Shown here: positions 8,884 through 17,053 of the stretch, in pieces
Position numbering within the stretch: position 1 is the first letter of the stretch
Layout of the letters: each line of letters begins with the position of its first letter
Source of the DNA: Mycobacterium aquaticum
GTDB taxonomy: Bacteria; Actinomycetota; Actinomycetes; Mycobacteriales; Mycobacteriaceae
Length of the DNA stretch: 64,000 nt
Direction: 5' to 3'
Assembly: GCF_002086485.1 (NCBI RefSeq)
Contig: NZ_MVHF01000002.1
Coordinates: 248,001 to 312,000 of the forward strand
Notes under the pieces: model-generated
Told to the model about the DNA's origin: nothing
Database searches by the model: none
The model's input: only the letters and a program-made list of their open reading frames with translations
Translations under genes and position numbers: made by a program

Positions 8884-9193
8884 GGGATGCATCTCCTTGG
8901 TCGTCGGGATCCCAGGACAGGACGACTTGTTCGTCATCCCACCGGCTGAAGTAGCCGCGGTAGGCCGACACGACCTGGTTGAGGTCGCGGGAGTCCCAGT
9001 CCCGTCCGAGGTGCTCCGACACCGCCGACGCGTGGATGACCATGCGGTCAGGGACATCGAGCAGCACTAGACCAGGCATCGGCACCACCGATGCGTCCGG
9101 GACGTCTTGCAGGACGGCGGCGACGATCGCATCGGCTTCCTCGCCGGCCATCATCTCGATGCCCACGACCGATCGGGAGACCCGGGCGCTCAT
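8876..9193 (-). CDS. MmoB/DmpM family monooxygenase effector protein
   Basis: A 105-residue cofactorless coupling protein. The pattern SRSVVGIEMMAGEEADAIVA, then a mid-protein DRMVIHA strand and a DWDSRDLNQVVSAY segment, fits the MmoB/DmpM/TmoD family. These proteins bind the hydroxylase alpha subunit and adjust the di-iron site for oxygen activation. Its ATG overlaps the TGA of the beta-subunit gene by 4 bases. Its presence confirms that the oxygenase is a soluble multicomponent di-iron enzyme rather than a stand-alone ferritin-like protein. Confidence 0.85.
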   Translation of the reverse strand: MSARVSRSVVGIEMMAGEEADAIVAAVLQDVPDASVVPMPGLVLLDVPDRMVIHASAVSEHLGRDWDSRDLNQVVSAYRGYFSRWDDEQVVLSWDPDDQGDASHV

Positions 9194-10440
9194 GCGGGAA
9201 CCTCTACCTTCACGGGACCCACTGTTGGAGTGACGATTCCAGCATCGGTGAACTGCGCGTTGATCCAGGTTGCCGCTTCGGCAAGGGCTTCGTCAGGGTC
9301 GCTGGCTGTGTCGTCGCCGAGGAGGGTGATTGCAGCCGCGTACGCCCGTGGCAACAGGTCCGTGACCCAGTCGTTGATCAGAGCCCGGTTGTGCTCGGCG
9401 TGTGCCGTATCGTCGGTGAGCAACCGAAGGAACGCGACAGCGCTTTCGCGGTGACGGACCTTGTCGTCCTCGATCGAGCGGCACACGAAGGGAGTCAGTC
9501 CATCTCCGGCCGCCAGGCTGCAGGTCGTCAGCAGGCCGTGTGCGGCGGCGGTGTGGAGTGGTTCGACTATGAGGTCGGCGAGCACGATGGCTTTGCCCCA
9601 GTCCAAGGTCGCCATGATTTCCTCGATGATGCGTCGAGTGGGCTGGAACCGCGACGCTTCCATCCACGCGGGGCGGGGATCGTCGAAACCGTCGTGATGC
9701 TCGCCGTACGCCAGCGCGAGCCGACCGTAGAGCTGCGCATGTCGCAACTCGTCGAACATCATGAACGAGGTGGCACCAGCAATCCACGAGGAAAGCGCGA
9801 ACCGAGTGGTCTGTTGATGGGTTACACAAAGGCCCCAGTCCGGGTACTGCAGCACCCCAACGACGTTGCGCAACAATTCGATTCGCGCGGGATCGACGGA
9901 GGCAAGTTGCTTGTCGTGCTCTGCGAATTCGAAAGCAGTGGCTACGCTGCGCCCGGCGCGTGCTTGCCGCGTTGTGTAGGTGCGGTAATACAGCTTGTCG
10001 GGTGTCCGGTAGGCCTCCCAATCCGAGCATCGTAGCGTAGTGCTGTCATCCGCCCAGACCTTCTGCGCGGGCCTACCACCGTCGATGTGAAACGGTTCGT
10101 GCCACTGTAGGAGGCGCGTGACCTCCTCGTATTCGTTGAGGCGGCGCTTGCTGGCGGGCTGCCGGAGCGTATCGACGTCGATCGTAGGCTTGGGTGTCGG
10201 CGCGGTGTCGAATGCCGGTTCACCCGTGGCCCGCACGGTTACCAAGTCGCCGTCGCCGATACCTAGATCGCGCAGTTTGGTGCCCGGCACGACCCCGTCG
10301 AGATCGAGTTCGATGAGGCGGCCCTGCGCCGCGCGGGATGCCCCGACTTCGGCCAACAGGTCCGCGATTGTTGGATCGTCATCCGCTAGGACGAACGCTT
10401 CGGGTGCCGCTTCGTCGAGCACACGGGAATAGACCAGCAT
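9190..10440 (-). CDS. Di-iron monooxygenase beta subunit fused to N-terminal ubiquitin-like domain
   Basis: A 416-residue protein. Residues 1-70 look like a small ubiquitin-like domain (TIADLLAEVGASRAAQGRLI, VPGTKLRDLGIGDGDLVTVR), reminiscent of TmoB-type gamma subunits that are normally separate. From about residue 95 it reads as a helical hydroxylase beta subunit (RRLNEYEEVTRLLQW, MMFDELRHAQLYGRLALAY, WGKAIVLADLIVEPL). Beta subunits pair with alpha and usually lack a working metal site. An AAAGGAG site precedes the ATG by about 10 bases. It lies 34 bases downstream of the alpha gene. Confidence 0.85.
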   Translation of the reverse strand: MLVYSRVLDEAAPEAFVLADDDPTIADLLAEVGASRAAQGRLIELDLDGVVPGTKLRDLGIGDGDLVTVRATGEPAFDTAPTPKPTIDVDTLRQPASKRRLNEYEEVTRLLQWHEPFHIDGGRPAQKVWADDSTTLRCSDWEAYRTPDKLYYRTYTTRQARAGRSVATAFEFAEHDKQLASVDPARIELLRNVVGVLQYPDWGLCVTHQQTTRFALSSWIAGATSFMMFDELRHAQLYGRLALAYGEHHDGFDDPRPAWMEASRFQPTRRIIEEIMATLDWGKAIVLADLIVEPLHTAAAHGLLTTCSLAAGDGLTPFVCRSIEDDKVRHRESAVAFLRLLTDDTAHAEHNRALINDWVTDLLPRAYAAAITLLGDDTASDPDEALAEAATWINAQFTDAGIVTPTVGPVKVEVPA

Positions 10441-10474
10441 CTTCAGGAATCTCCTTTACTGTCTGGGGTTTTGG

Positions 10475-11941
10475 TCAGATGGTGGCCGGGACAGCCATTG
10501 CGGGGAAGTAACCTTCAGGAGCATGAGTGCCGCCGAGTGGCGTTCCGTCCGGGCTGATGTTGAGGAACTGCGCGACCCAGGCGGGATCCTTGTCGGCGAG
10601 CAGCAGTGCTGAGGGTTCAGTGGTGCGGCTGTACTTGTTAGGTTCGCGTTCGAAGATCCACCGGCAGCCCTCTGAGCAGAGCCAGTACCGCTGACCGTCG
10701 TGATCAACGGGCAGAGCAATCGCGTTGGCCGGATGCGGGAAGACGCAGGGGAACTTGCAGACGTCGCAGACCATCGGCAGCCGGTCGGCATCGACGTTGG
10801 CGCCGTCTGCTACTGCGCGCCAGAACGGTGCGTGGTGTTCGCCGAACGCGGGGTACTTCTCGTGCAGCCACTCAAGATCATCGTTGGTGGGTTGGTGTAC
10901 GTCGAACCACAACTGGTCACGGCTTGCATACAGGTTGCGCCAGATGCTGTGCGAGCCGTGCTCGATCTCAGCCAGCGCCTGCTGCAAGTGCCTCGGGGGC
11001 TTCAACCCGAACTGCGACAGTTCGGACACGTAGCCCTCGATGAAATCCTCGAGGACATAGCGCCGGAATGCTTCCTTGTAGGAGATCGGCTTGGTCTTCG
11101 GGAAGTAATCGAGCACCGGCCCCACCACGGCCAGCAGCAGCCGGTGACAGCGCCAGAACCACTTGTCCATCCAGTCCTGAATCAGCGGCAGGTTGCCGGT
11201 ATCGCTTTGCAGCAGCGCGCGCGCCACCGACTGACCCAGCGCCATGTGACGTGTCTCATCGCTCTGGATGGTCAGGTGCGCTTGCCCAAATCCATAGTCC
11301 CCGTTGGCAACTCCCGCTGCGGGTGCTGCGATGAACAGCAGGTTGGTGAAGGCCGTCTCGAACACCAGATTGGTGCCAATGATCGCCTCGATCGGATCAG
11401 TGGTGATCAGGTCCTCGAAAAACGATCGGTCACCCTGGAAGTACCAGTGCCGCTCGAAGAACGCGATGCGGTCCTTCGGCAGGAGGAAGCCGCTCTCGTG
11501 ATGCTTGACGTAATCCTTGGCTTGGTAGACCGCTTCTTCGGCGTGGCGACGCTCGTCCATGGCTTGCACCATCGACGCGATGCGGATCGCAGGCGCGGGC
11601 GCGAACCGTGCCACCCGCACGTGTCCGCGGTAGTTGTAGTACTCGCTGTAGGTCAGCGCGGTGTTGAACGATTTCATCGCTTCCACCCACCGCGGATCCA
11701 CCCGGTTAATGTGGCCGAATCGGGCACCGGCATCGCGCACGGCGTGGAACTTGTCTTCCTTTTCCGCCTGGATCCGGATGTAGTCCTCGAACAGGATCTG
11801 GAACGGGTCGTTGAACTTCTTCCAGTCCGGCATGGTGCACGCCGTGCGCCACTCCTCTGGAATGTAGGCGTCCTCACCCACATAGGTGGGATCCCAATGC
11901 AGCGAGTGGGTCAACCGCTGGTATTGCTCACGCGTTTTCAT
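10475..11941 (-). CDS. Soluble di-iron monooxygenase alpha (hydroxylase) subunit with C-terminal YHS domain
   Basis: A 488-residue catalytic subunit. All six expected iron ligands are present at spacing like that of toluene/phenol hydroxylases: Glu100 (YSEYYNYRG), Glu130 and His133 (DERRH), Glu195 (VFETAFTN), Glu229 and His232 (DETRHM). Thr199 sits where the gating Thr is found in the family. The C-terminus is a YHS zinc domain with Cys392, Cys395, Cys399, Cys422 and Cys426. It is the first gene of the operon, which also supplies beta, effector and electron-transfer proteins. The substrate is unknown; the NCS1, cyclase, RidA and M20 genes point to a nitrogen heterocycle. The gene faces a MerR-XRE-cupin regulator. 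Confidence 0.92.
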   Translation of the reverse strand: MKTREQYQRLTHSLHWDPTYVGEDAYIPEEWRTACTMPDWKKFNDPFQILFEDYIRIQAEKEDKFHAVRDAGARFGHINRVDPRWVEAMKSFNTALTYSEYYNYRGHVRVARFAPAPAIRIASMVQAMDERRHAEEAVYQAKDYVKHHESGFLLPKDRIAFFERHWYFQGDRSFFEDLITTDPIEAIIGTNLVFETAFTNLLFIAAPAAGVANGDYGFGQAHLTIQSDETRHMALGQSVARALLQSDTGNLPLIQDWMDKWFWRCHRLLLAVVGPVLDYFPKTKPISYKEAFRRYVLEDFIEGYVSELSQFGLKPPRHLQQALAEIEHGSHSIWRNLYASRDQLWFDVHQPTNDDLEWLHEKYPAFGEHHAPFWRAVADGANVDADRLPMVCDVCKFPCVFPHPANAIALPVDHDGQRYWLCSEGCRWIFEREPNKYSRTTEPSALLLADKDPAWVAQFLNISPDGTPLGGTHAPEGYFPAMAVPATI

Positions 11942-11971
11942 GACGATCCGTTCTGTTGATCAGAGTTGAAA

Positions 11972-12059
11972 GTGTTCTAACCTTCTGAAAGTTCATCAAG
12001 GTTGTATGCCTATTTCCAGACCGGAAGGAGGTTAGTGGAGTTGGTGAAGGTTAGAGCAC
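11972..12059. promoter_or_regulatory. Long inverted repeat in the monooxygenase promoter
   Basis: GTGTTCTAACCTTC at 11972-11985 and GAAGGTTAGAGCAC at 12046-12059 are inverted copies with one mismatch in 14 bases, 60 bases apart. A further GGTTAG lies between them at 12030-12035. They sit in the 295-base gap between the alpha-subunit start (11941) and the regulator start (12237). They are probably operators for the MerR-XRE-cupin protein, whose two DNA-binding domains could use paired or distant sites. No other gene lies in this gap. Confidence 0.5.
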
Positions 12060-12236
12060 AGACAGTACTCCGTGATGTGGCACACGTTCAAGGGTCAATG
12101 TGTGTCAGTTCATCTCGACTGGAATCGGTTGCTATCAGGCCGCCCGTAGGCCGTGTCTGCAGGGGATTTCGTCTGCGCGAGGCGTCTACGCTGGATTGCG
12201 CAACTAGCACGTTGTGAGATGGGGTAGACCAAGCAG

Positions 12237-13121
12237 GTGGGTAGAAAGTCAGTGACCTCGGACGTCGGCGGTCCCAACGGGAACGGTTCGCCCGGCCCGG
12301 TGGAAGCTGCTAGTGGGCAGGGTCTCTACATTCAGCAGGCCGCGCAAATGGTCGGTGCGAGTCCGGTGCAGCTACGTCAATGGGAGCAGCAGCGCCTGAT
12401 CTGTCCCTCGCGTACCTCCTCTGGGTACCGAATATTCACGATTACCGACATTGAGCGGATGCGACGGATCCAGTCATTGATGGCTGGAGGCGTCAACGCG
12501 GAGGGGGTGCGGCGCATCCTCGATGACGCCGTAGATTCCAGCGGCACGCGCACGGCCGGGGCAACCGCGCCGGCCCATTCGCGAGGAGTCGGGGAGACTA
12601 TTCGCAGCCTGCGCAAGAGTCGTGACCTGACCCTTCGTGATGTGGCCGCTATGACTGGCCTGAGTCCCTCGTACATCAGTTCCGTTGAGCGAGGCAGGGC
12701 AGCGCCATCGATTGCCTCATTGCAGAAGATCGGCGCGGTGTTCGAGACGAACGTGCTCAGCTTGATGACCGACTCGTACGAAGCACCGAACCTCCTGGTG
12801 CGAGCAGACTCGCGCCGAGTACTCGAGAGTGACAAAGGCGTCCGAATCGAAGACATGTCGACGGCCGGCAGCAACCTGGAACCATTGCTATTCACTTTTC
12901 AGCCCGGCTGCGGAAGCGACGGCGCCATCTCCCATGAAGGTGAAGAGTTCCTGTTTGTCCTATCCGGACGCCTACACCTGCGTCTGGATGGAAGCGACGA
13001 TTTCTACCTCGGCCCAGGGGATTCCATGGCTTTCAGCAGCAAACGCGCGCATTCGTTCGACAATCCGACCGAGGACGCGCCGACCGTTGTGCTGTGGATC
13101 AACACCCCACGCACCTTCTGA
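12237..13121 (+). CDS. MerR-type HTH + XRE-type HTH + cupin regulator
   Basis: A 294-residue regulator with three domains. Residues about 31-100 are a MerR-like winged helix (YIQQAAQMVGASPVQLRQWE, then RTSSGYRIFTITDIERMRRI). Residues about 120-175 are an XRE/Cro helix-turn-helix (IRSLRKSRDLTLRDVAAMTG, SPSYISSVERGRAAPS). Residues about 215-290 are a cupin (HEGEEFLFVLSGRLHLRLDG, YLGPGDSMAF). XRE-cupin proteins often sense small metabolites; the extra MerR domain is unusual. The GTG at 12237 is taken, with GTG 12252 as an alternative. It is divergent from the monooxygenase operon and is its likely regulator. Confidence 0.88.
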   Translation: MGRKSVTSDVGGPNGNGSPGPVEAASGQGLYIQQAAQMVGASPVQLRQWEQQRLICPSRTSSGYRIFTITDIERMRRIQSLMAGGVNAEGVRRILDDAVDSSGTRTAGATAPAHSRGVGETIRSLRKSRDLTLRDVAAMTGLSPSYISSVERGRAAPSIASLQKIGAVFETNVLSLMTDSYEAPNLLVRADSRRVLESDKGVRIEDMSTAGSNLEPLLFTFQPGCGSDGAISHEGEEFLFVLSGRLHLRLDGSDDFYLGPGDSMAFSSKRAHSFDNPTEDAPTVVLWINTPRTF

Positions 13122-13227
13122 CCATCCGTTCGCCACGTCCTCGAATGTCGGCTGAGCGCAGGGTGGGCCCCGGCGATGAAGGGTTCCCGCTCGATCGCAG
13201 TCCCGCAACACCGGTAGAGCAGCGGCC

Positions 13228-13752
13228 TCAGGCCTCGGTGCCTGGCTGCGCCCGTTGGCGACGTGCTTGGCGCAGTGTGGGGTCGAGCCTCTCCTTCATG
13301 AACGCATCGGCGTCCGGTCCTGGCAGGAATGCGGTGTTGATCGCCGACAGCTGTCGACCGCTGGCTCGGTCCGTGAGGACCGGAACGATCTCCTCGTCGT
13401 TGTCCTGATCGACCAGCACAACCTGGCGGTTTCCCACAGCTGAGTGTTTTGCGCCCCACGCGTACAGGGCGACAATCACTACGGCGAGATCCTTACCGCG
13501 AGGCGTGGGCAGGTATTCGAACCGTTTCGGTGTGGCCGTGTATTGCTGCCGCTGCAGCAGGCCGGCCTCGACGAGGGCTTTGAGCCGGCGGGTCAGCATG
13601 TTCGGCGCGATGCCCAAATTGCGCTGCAACTCGTCGAATCGGGTGAACCCGTCCAGCACGTCGCGCATGATCACCAGCGTCCACCAGTCGCCGACCATGT
13701 CCAACGCTCCGGCGATCGGGCAGCCCATCGACTCGAAACTGGTGTGCCGCAA
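13228..13752 (-). CDS. HxlR family transcriptional regulator
   Basis: A 174-residue winged-helix protein with the family opening CPIAGALDMVGDWWTLVIMR and the core FDELQRNLGIAPNMLTRRLKALVEAGLLQRQQY, followed by a YLPTPRGKDL wing. The C-terminal tail (after about residue 110) is polar and without a recognised domain. It is divergent from the NmrA-like gene at 13881. A TTGCATA-containing site between them (13809-13825) recurs before the SnoaL-like gene at 15024, so it probably controls both units. Confidence 0.9.
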   Translation of the reverse strand: MRHTSFESMGCPIAGALDMVGDWWTLVIMRDVLDGFTRFDELQRNLGIAPNMLTRRLKALVEAGLLQRQQYTATPKRFEYLPTPRGKDLAVVIVALYAWGAKHSAVGNRQVVLVDQDNDEEIVPVLTDRASGRQLSAINTAFLPGPDADAFMKERLDPTLRQARRQRAQPGTEA

Positions 13753-13808
13753 GGGCTCTCCTCTTTCCTCGTCGTATCGCCGGCCTACTGAACGCTACCC
13801 GGTGAGTA

Positions 13809-13825
13809 ACTTGCATAATAGTAGT
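13809..13825 (+). promoter_or_regulatory. Candidate HxlR operator before the NmrA-like gene
   Basis: The 17 bases ACTTGCATAATAGTAGT share their first nine positions and the final GT with ACTTGCATACTGCAGGT at 14986-15002. TTGCATA-type elements are common in HxlR-controlled promoters. The site lies between the divergent HxlR and NmrA-like starts, the expected place for autoregulation. Confidence 0.45.
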
Positions 13826-13880
13826 CACTCTCATAGGTTCTGTCTGTCCCACCCCGCCAACGACGACAACGAGGTGCTCT

Positions 13881-14795
13881 ATGCAACAGACGCTGGTACT
13901 CGGCGCCACCGGCCGCCATGGCCGAACCGGTGCACGGATGGTCGAGCGGCTACTGGGCCACGGCCACCACGTGCGGGTGATGGTCCGCACCGCCGGGCCC
14001 ATGGTCGAGGAATTGCGCGACCACGGCGCCAGGGTGGTGATCGGCGACTTGCTGGATCGGCGGACGCTTCGTGCAGCTGTCGATGGCATCGACGGGGTCT
14101 ACTTCGCCTATCCGGTTGCGCCGGGCGTCACGTCCGCCGCCGCGAACCTGGCCTCCGTTCTGCGTGAGGCCGCACTGTCACCGAATCTGGTGGTGATGTC
14201 GATGGCCGCTGCGGCCGCGGAGAACCCCAGTGGACTCGGACGAGCTCACTACGTGGCCGAAGAAGTGCTCGCCTGGGCCGGGCTCAAGCCGACGGTGCTA
14301 CGGGTGGCGGCCCTGTTCTACGAGAACATTCTGCTCCTGCACGGTGCGTCCATCCGGGCCCGCGGAGGCTTCGCCAACAGCTTCGGGGCGGCCCGGGTGC
14401 CGTGGATCAGCGGACGCGACGCCGCCGACCTGGCGGTCGCGGCGTTGGTGGACCCGGATCGGTTCGCCGATGGCCCCGTCTCGTATCCACCGGGCGCCGA
14501 ACTGCTCAGCCACAGTGACATCGCCTCGGCGATCAGCACTGAGATCGGCGGTCCCGTCCATTACACCCACATACCTCAGCAGCAATGGGAAGCCGAACTC
14601 GCGGGCACCGCGGGCTCGGTGATCAATCCGGGTATGGCCCAGCACATATCGGCGATCGGAGCCATGCTGTCCAACCTGTCGGCGGCGCCGCCGGTTCCCC
14701 CCGACCGCCATCGGCTGGCCGAGCTGATCGGTCATGAGCCGATGTCATTCACGGAGTTCGTCAGTCAGCATCGGAACGAATTCCTGCGTTCCTGA
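13881..14795 (+). CDS. NmrA-like NAD(P)-binding protein
   Basis: A 304-residue short-chain-reductase-type protein. The N-terminus reads LVLGATGRHGRTGARMVERLL, the GxxGxxG dinucleotide loop of the atypical SDR/NmrA group, followed by VRTAGPMVEELRDHGARVVIGDLLD. The SDR active-site Tyr-x3-Lys is not evident; such members act as NAD(P)H:quinone reductases, ergot-alkaloid-type reductases or redox sensors. It pairs with the divergent HxlR regulator, an arrangement common for electrophile or quinone-responsive reductases. The substrate is unknown. Confidence 0.82.
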   Translation: MQQTLVLGATGRHGRTGARMVERLLGHGHHVRVMVRTAGPMVEELRDHGARVVIGDLLDRRTLRAAVDGIDGVYFAYPVAPGVTSAAANLASVLREAALSPNLVVMSMAAAAAENPSGLGRAHYVAEEVLAWAGLKPTVLRVAALFYENILLLHGASIRARGGFANSFGAARVPWISGRDAADLAVAALVDPDRFADGPVSYPPGAELLSHSDIASAISTEIGGPVHYTHIPQQQWEAELAGTAGSVINPGMAQHISAIGAMLSNLSAAPPVPPDRHRLAELIGHEPMSFTEFVSQHRNEFLRS

Positions 14796-14985
14796 AGGTG
14801 TCGGCCATGTCACCGTCTGCCGAAACTCGTCGCCACTGGTGCCCGCATCGTTCTGTACGCGAGCAACGAAGGCCGCTCGGGAGCAAGTGGCGATACGCGG
14901 ATGCGATTACGGGCGACGTTCTTGAACACCACCGATGACCAGTGCACGCGTGCATCTCGCTCTGCCATTTTACGCCCGCGATAAC

Positions 14986-15029
14986 ACTTGCATACTGCAG
15001 GTAGGTTATTGCATACTGACAGTATGCAA
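14986..15029 (+). promoter_or_regulatory. Direct half-site plus perfect 21-bp palindrome overlapping a start codon
   Basis: TTGCATACTG occurs at 14988-14997 and again at 15009-15018. The second copy forms a perfect palindrome with CAGTATGCAA at 15020-15029 around a single A at 15019. The ATG of the SnoaL-like gene (15024-15026) lies inside the right arm. A repressor bound here would cover both the promoter and the translation start, and the transcript may be leaderless. The likely binder is the HxlR protein, whose own promoter carries a matching element; the TetR at the end of this operon is an alternative. Confidence 0.6.
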
Positions 15030-15407
15030 ACTACAGTTCAAGATCTGCGAGTGATTTCGGAGCGGTACTTCGCCGCATGGGCCGCGCACGATCCCGACGC
15101 GATCGTCGCGCTGCACAGCGAGGACACCCAGTTCTGGTCGCACCTTGGTGCCGGGCCTGTACACGGTCGTCAGGCCGTCCGCGCCGCATTTGCCGCGATC
15201 TTCAAACAATTCCCCGACCTCACCTGGGAGACCTATCGCGTGCTGTACGGCGAGGATCACTGGATCCTCGACTGGGCGTTGATCTCCGGCGACATCCGGT
15301 TCGACTGCCTCGACGTCGTCAACGTGTCACCGGACGGCTTGGTGGCCCGCAAGGACACCTTCATCGACGCGATGCAGCTCCAAGCGGCGTTGGGAGTTGC
15401 GAAATGA
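15024..15407 (+). CDS. SnoaL/NTF2-like domain protein
   Basis: A 127-residue alpha+beta-barrel protein with the NTF2/SnoaL pattern: RYFAAWAAHDPDAIVALHSED at the start, GRQAVRAAFAAIFKQFPDLTW in the middle, and a closing strand WALISGDIRFDCLDVVNV. Family members are cyclases, isomerases or ligand binders. The start is set at ATG 15024; an upstream in-frame GTG at 14988 would run through the operator. It overlaps the next gene by ATGA, so the four genes to 16988 form an operon. Confidence 0.75.
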   Translation: MQTTVQDLRVISERYFAAWAAHDPDAIVALHSEDTQFWSHLGAGPVHGRQAVRAAFAAIFKQFPDLTWETYRVLYGEDHWILDWALISGDIRFDCLDVVNVSPDGLVARKDTFIDAMQLQAALGVAK

Positions 15408-15895
15408 CCACCGCAACACCTGTTGACCAACTGCCCCTCGTCGACGCGCTGCCCGTCGAGCACCTCTTCGACATGCACGTTAACCTGCAACCCGCACAAT
15501 CGATCCCGACACCGGTTGGGGCACGTCTGACCTTCATCACGACCGGCGGTGTCATCGAAGGACCGAAGCTACGCGGCGAACTGCTGCCCGGAGGGGGAGA
15601 CTGGCTGATCGCCGGGGCCGACGGCGTTGGGCGCGTCGACGTCCGAGCCACGTTGCGCACGCACGACGGTGCCCTCATTCACTATGAATCCCGCGGTGTC
15701 ATCAAGATTCCTGCTGACGGCGTGCAACGGCTGGGCGCCGGCGAGGCACTTCCGTTCGAGGAGACCTACATCCGCACGACCCCGAAGTTCGAGACCTCCG
15801 ACGAGCGCTACGCATGGCTGTCCGAAGTCGTCGCGGTCGGCTATAACATCCTGTCGCCCAACCACATCGACTACCGGATCTACCACGTGCTGTGA
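15404..15895 (+). CDS. DUF3237/UPF0311 family protein
   Basis: A 163-residue protein typical of DUF3237: PVGARLTFITTGGVIEGPKLRGELLPGGGDW near the N-terminus, then DVRATLRTHDGALIHYESRGV and a C-terminal NILSPNHIDYRIYHVL. It is predicted to be an all-beta, cytoplasmic protein; the family has no agreed biochemical function. Its ATG overlaps the SnoaL-like stop and its stop overlaps the next GTG, so it is translationally coupled on both sides. Co-occurrence with SnoaL-like and F420-type proteins suggests metabolism of an organic small molecule. Confidence 0.8.
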   Translation: MTTATPVDQLPLVDALPVEHLFDMHVNLQPAQSIPTPVGARLTFITTGGVIEGPKLRGELLPGGGDWLIAGADGVGRVDVRATLRTHDGALIHYESRGVIKIPADGVQRLGAGEALPFEETYIRTTPKFETSDERYAWLSEVVAVGYNILSPNHIDYRIYHVL

Positions 15896-16365
15896 GTCAG
15901 GAAAGTCTTGCCCGCCAGTCGAATCGGGTGGTGCGACGCTGGCCGGCAGCGCAACGAGCGATGAGCCGCATGCATGCGCGCCTCTATGAGATCAGTGGCG
16001 GGCGCTTTCTACCGCGCTGGTTCGCAGGCGCGCCGGTGATGGTGCTCGAAACCGTCGGCAGGCGCAGCGGTACCAAGCGTGCGACGCCGGTGTTGTACCT
16101 GCGTGACGGCGACGCATTCGTTGTTCTCGCGGCCAACGCGGGCGCCGATCGGACCCCCGCGTGGTGGCTCAACCTGCGCGATGCCGGGGCGGGCGAGATC
16201 GTGGTGGGCCGTCGCAGGATCCGGGTACGGCCGCGACTGCTGGATGGCGCCGACCGCAAGCGGCTATGGCGAGCGTTCGTCGAAATGTACCCGCAGGCCG
16301 AGCACTACACGCGATTCACCGATCGGGTCCTGCCGCTGATCGCCTTGGAGCCGGCGCAACGGTGA
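15892..16365 (+). CDS. Nitroreductase/deazaflavin (F420)-dependent oxidoreductase family protein
   Basis: A 157-residue split-barrel protein of the mycobacterial Ddn/DUF385 group. Diagnostic pieces are GAPVMVLETVGRRSGTKRATPVLYL, VVLAANAGADRTPAWWLNL and VGRRRIRVRPRLL. Related enzymes use reduced F420 to reduce quinones, enones or nitro drugs at the membrane. The start is GTG 15892, overlapping the preceding TGA. A Ddn-like protein beside SnoaL and DUF3237 genes under an HxlR-type operator would fit detoxification of unsaturated ketones or quinones, which is inference. Confidence 0.85.
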   Translation: MSQESLARQSNRVVRRWPAAQRAMSRMHARLYEISGGRFLPRWFAGAPVMVLETVGRRSGTKRATPVLYLRDGDAFVVLAANAGADRTPAWWLNLRDAGAGEIVVGRRRIRVRPRLLDGADRKRLWRAFVEMYPQAEHYTRFTDRVLPLIALEPAQR

Positions 16366-16988
16366 ACACCGGCTATGGTCGAGCCGTGGCGACAAAGGTG
16401 GCGAGACGGACTCAAGCCGAGCGGACCGAGGCAACCACCGCCGCGCTCGTCGACGCCGCGCGCGAACTGTTCGCCCGGGACGGCTACGACGCGACATCGC
16501 TCGACGCGGTGGCGGCGCGGGCCAAGGTGACCAAGGGTGCGGTGTATCACCACTTCGACGGCAAGCGGCAGCTGTTCGAGGCCGTGTTCACGCGCGAGGT
16601 GGAGCAGTTGGCCACGCCGCTCGTCGAGGCGTACGCCCGCAAGAAGGACCCGTTGGAGGCGTTCAAGGCCGGGTGCCGCGCCTTCCTCGACGAATGCCTC
16701 GATCCCGAACTGCAGCGGATCGTGCTGCTCGATGCCTTGACCGCCATCGGCTGGGAGCAGGTCCGTCGACTGGAGGGCCCGCTGCTGGACATGATGCAGC
16801 TGGGCATCGCGCGGGCCGCCGAAGCCGGGCGCATCGCACCGCGACCGCCGGCACCGCTCGCTCACTTTCTCTACGGAGCGCTCTGCGAAACCGCGATGAT
16901 CGTCGCTCGCGCCGACGATCAGAAGGCCGCCCACCGGCAGGCCGTCAGCGAGATCAACCGCATTCTGGACGGCCTGGCAATCGACTGA
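16362..16988 (+). CDS. TetR family transcriptional regulator
   Basis: A 208-residue regulator. The N-terminal DNA-binding region reads ALVDAARELFARDGYDATSL, then DAVAARAKVTKGAVYHHFDG, the standard TetR helix-turn-helix. The ligand domain is helical with no assignable specificity. The GTG at 16362 overlaps the preceding stop (GTGA); GTG 16386, eight codons later, is an equally possible start. As the last gene of the operon it may regulate its own operon. Confidence 0.88.
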   Translation: MNTGYGRAVATKVARRTQAERTEATTAALVDAARELFARDGYDATSLDAVAARAKVTKGAVYHHFDGKRQLFEAVFTREVEQLATPLVEAYARKKDPLEAFKAGCRAFLDECLDPELQRIVLLDALTAIGWEQVRRLEGPLLDMMQLGIARAAEAGRIAPRPPAPLAHFLYGALCETAMIVARADDQKAAHRQAVSEINRILDGLAID

Positions 16989-17053
16989 CTCGGCAAGCAG
17001 GGCCAACGCTGGACTCGTAGTTACCAGTGCGTCAGTTATGCCACACTCGTCAA

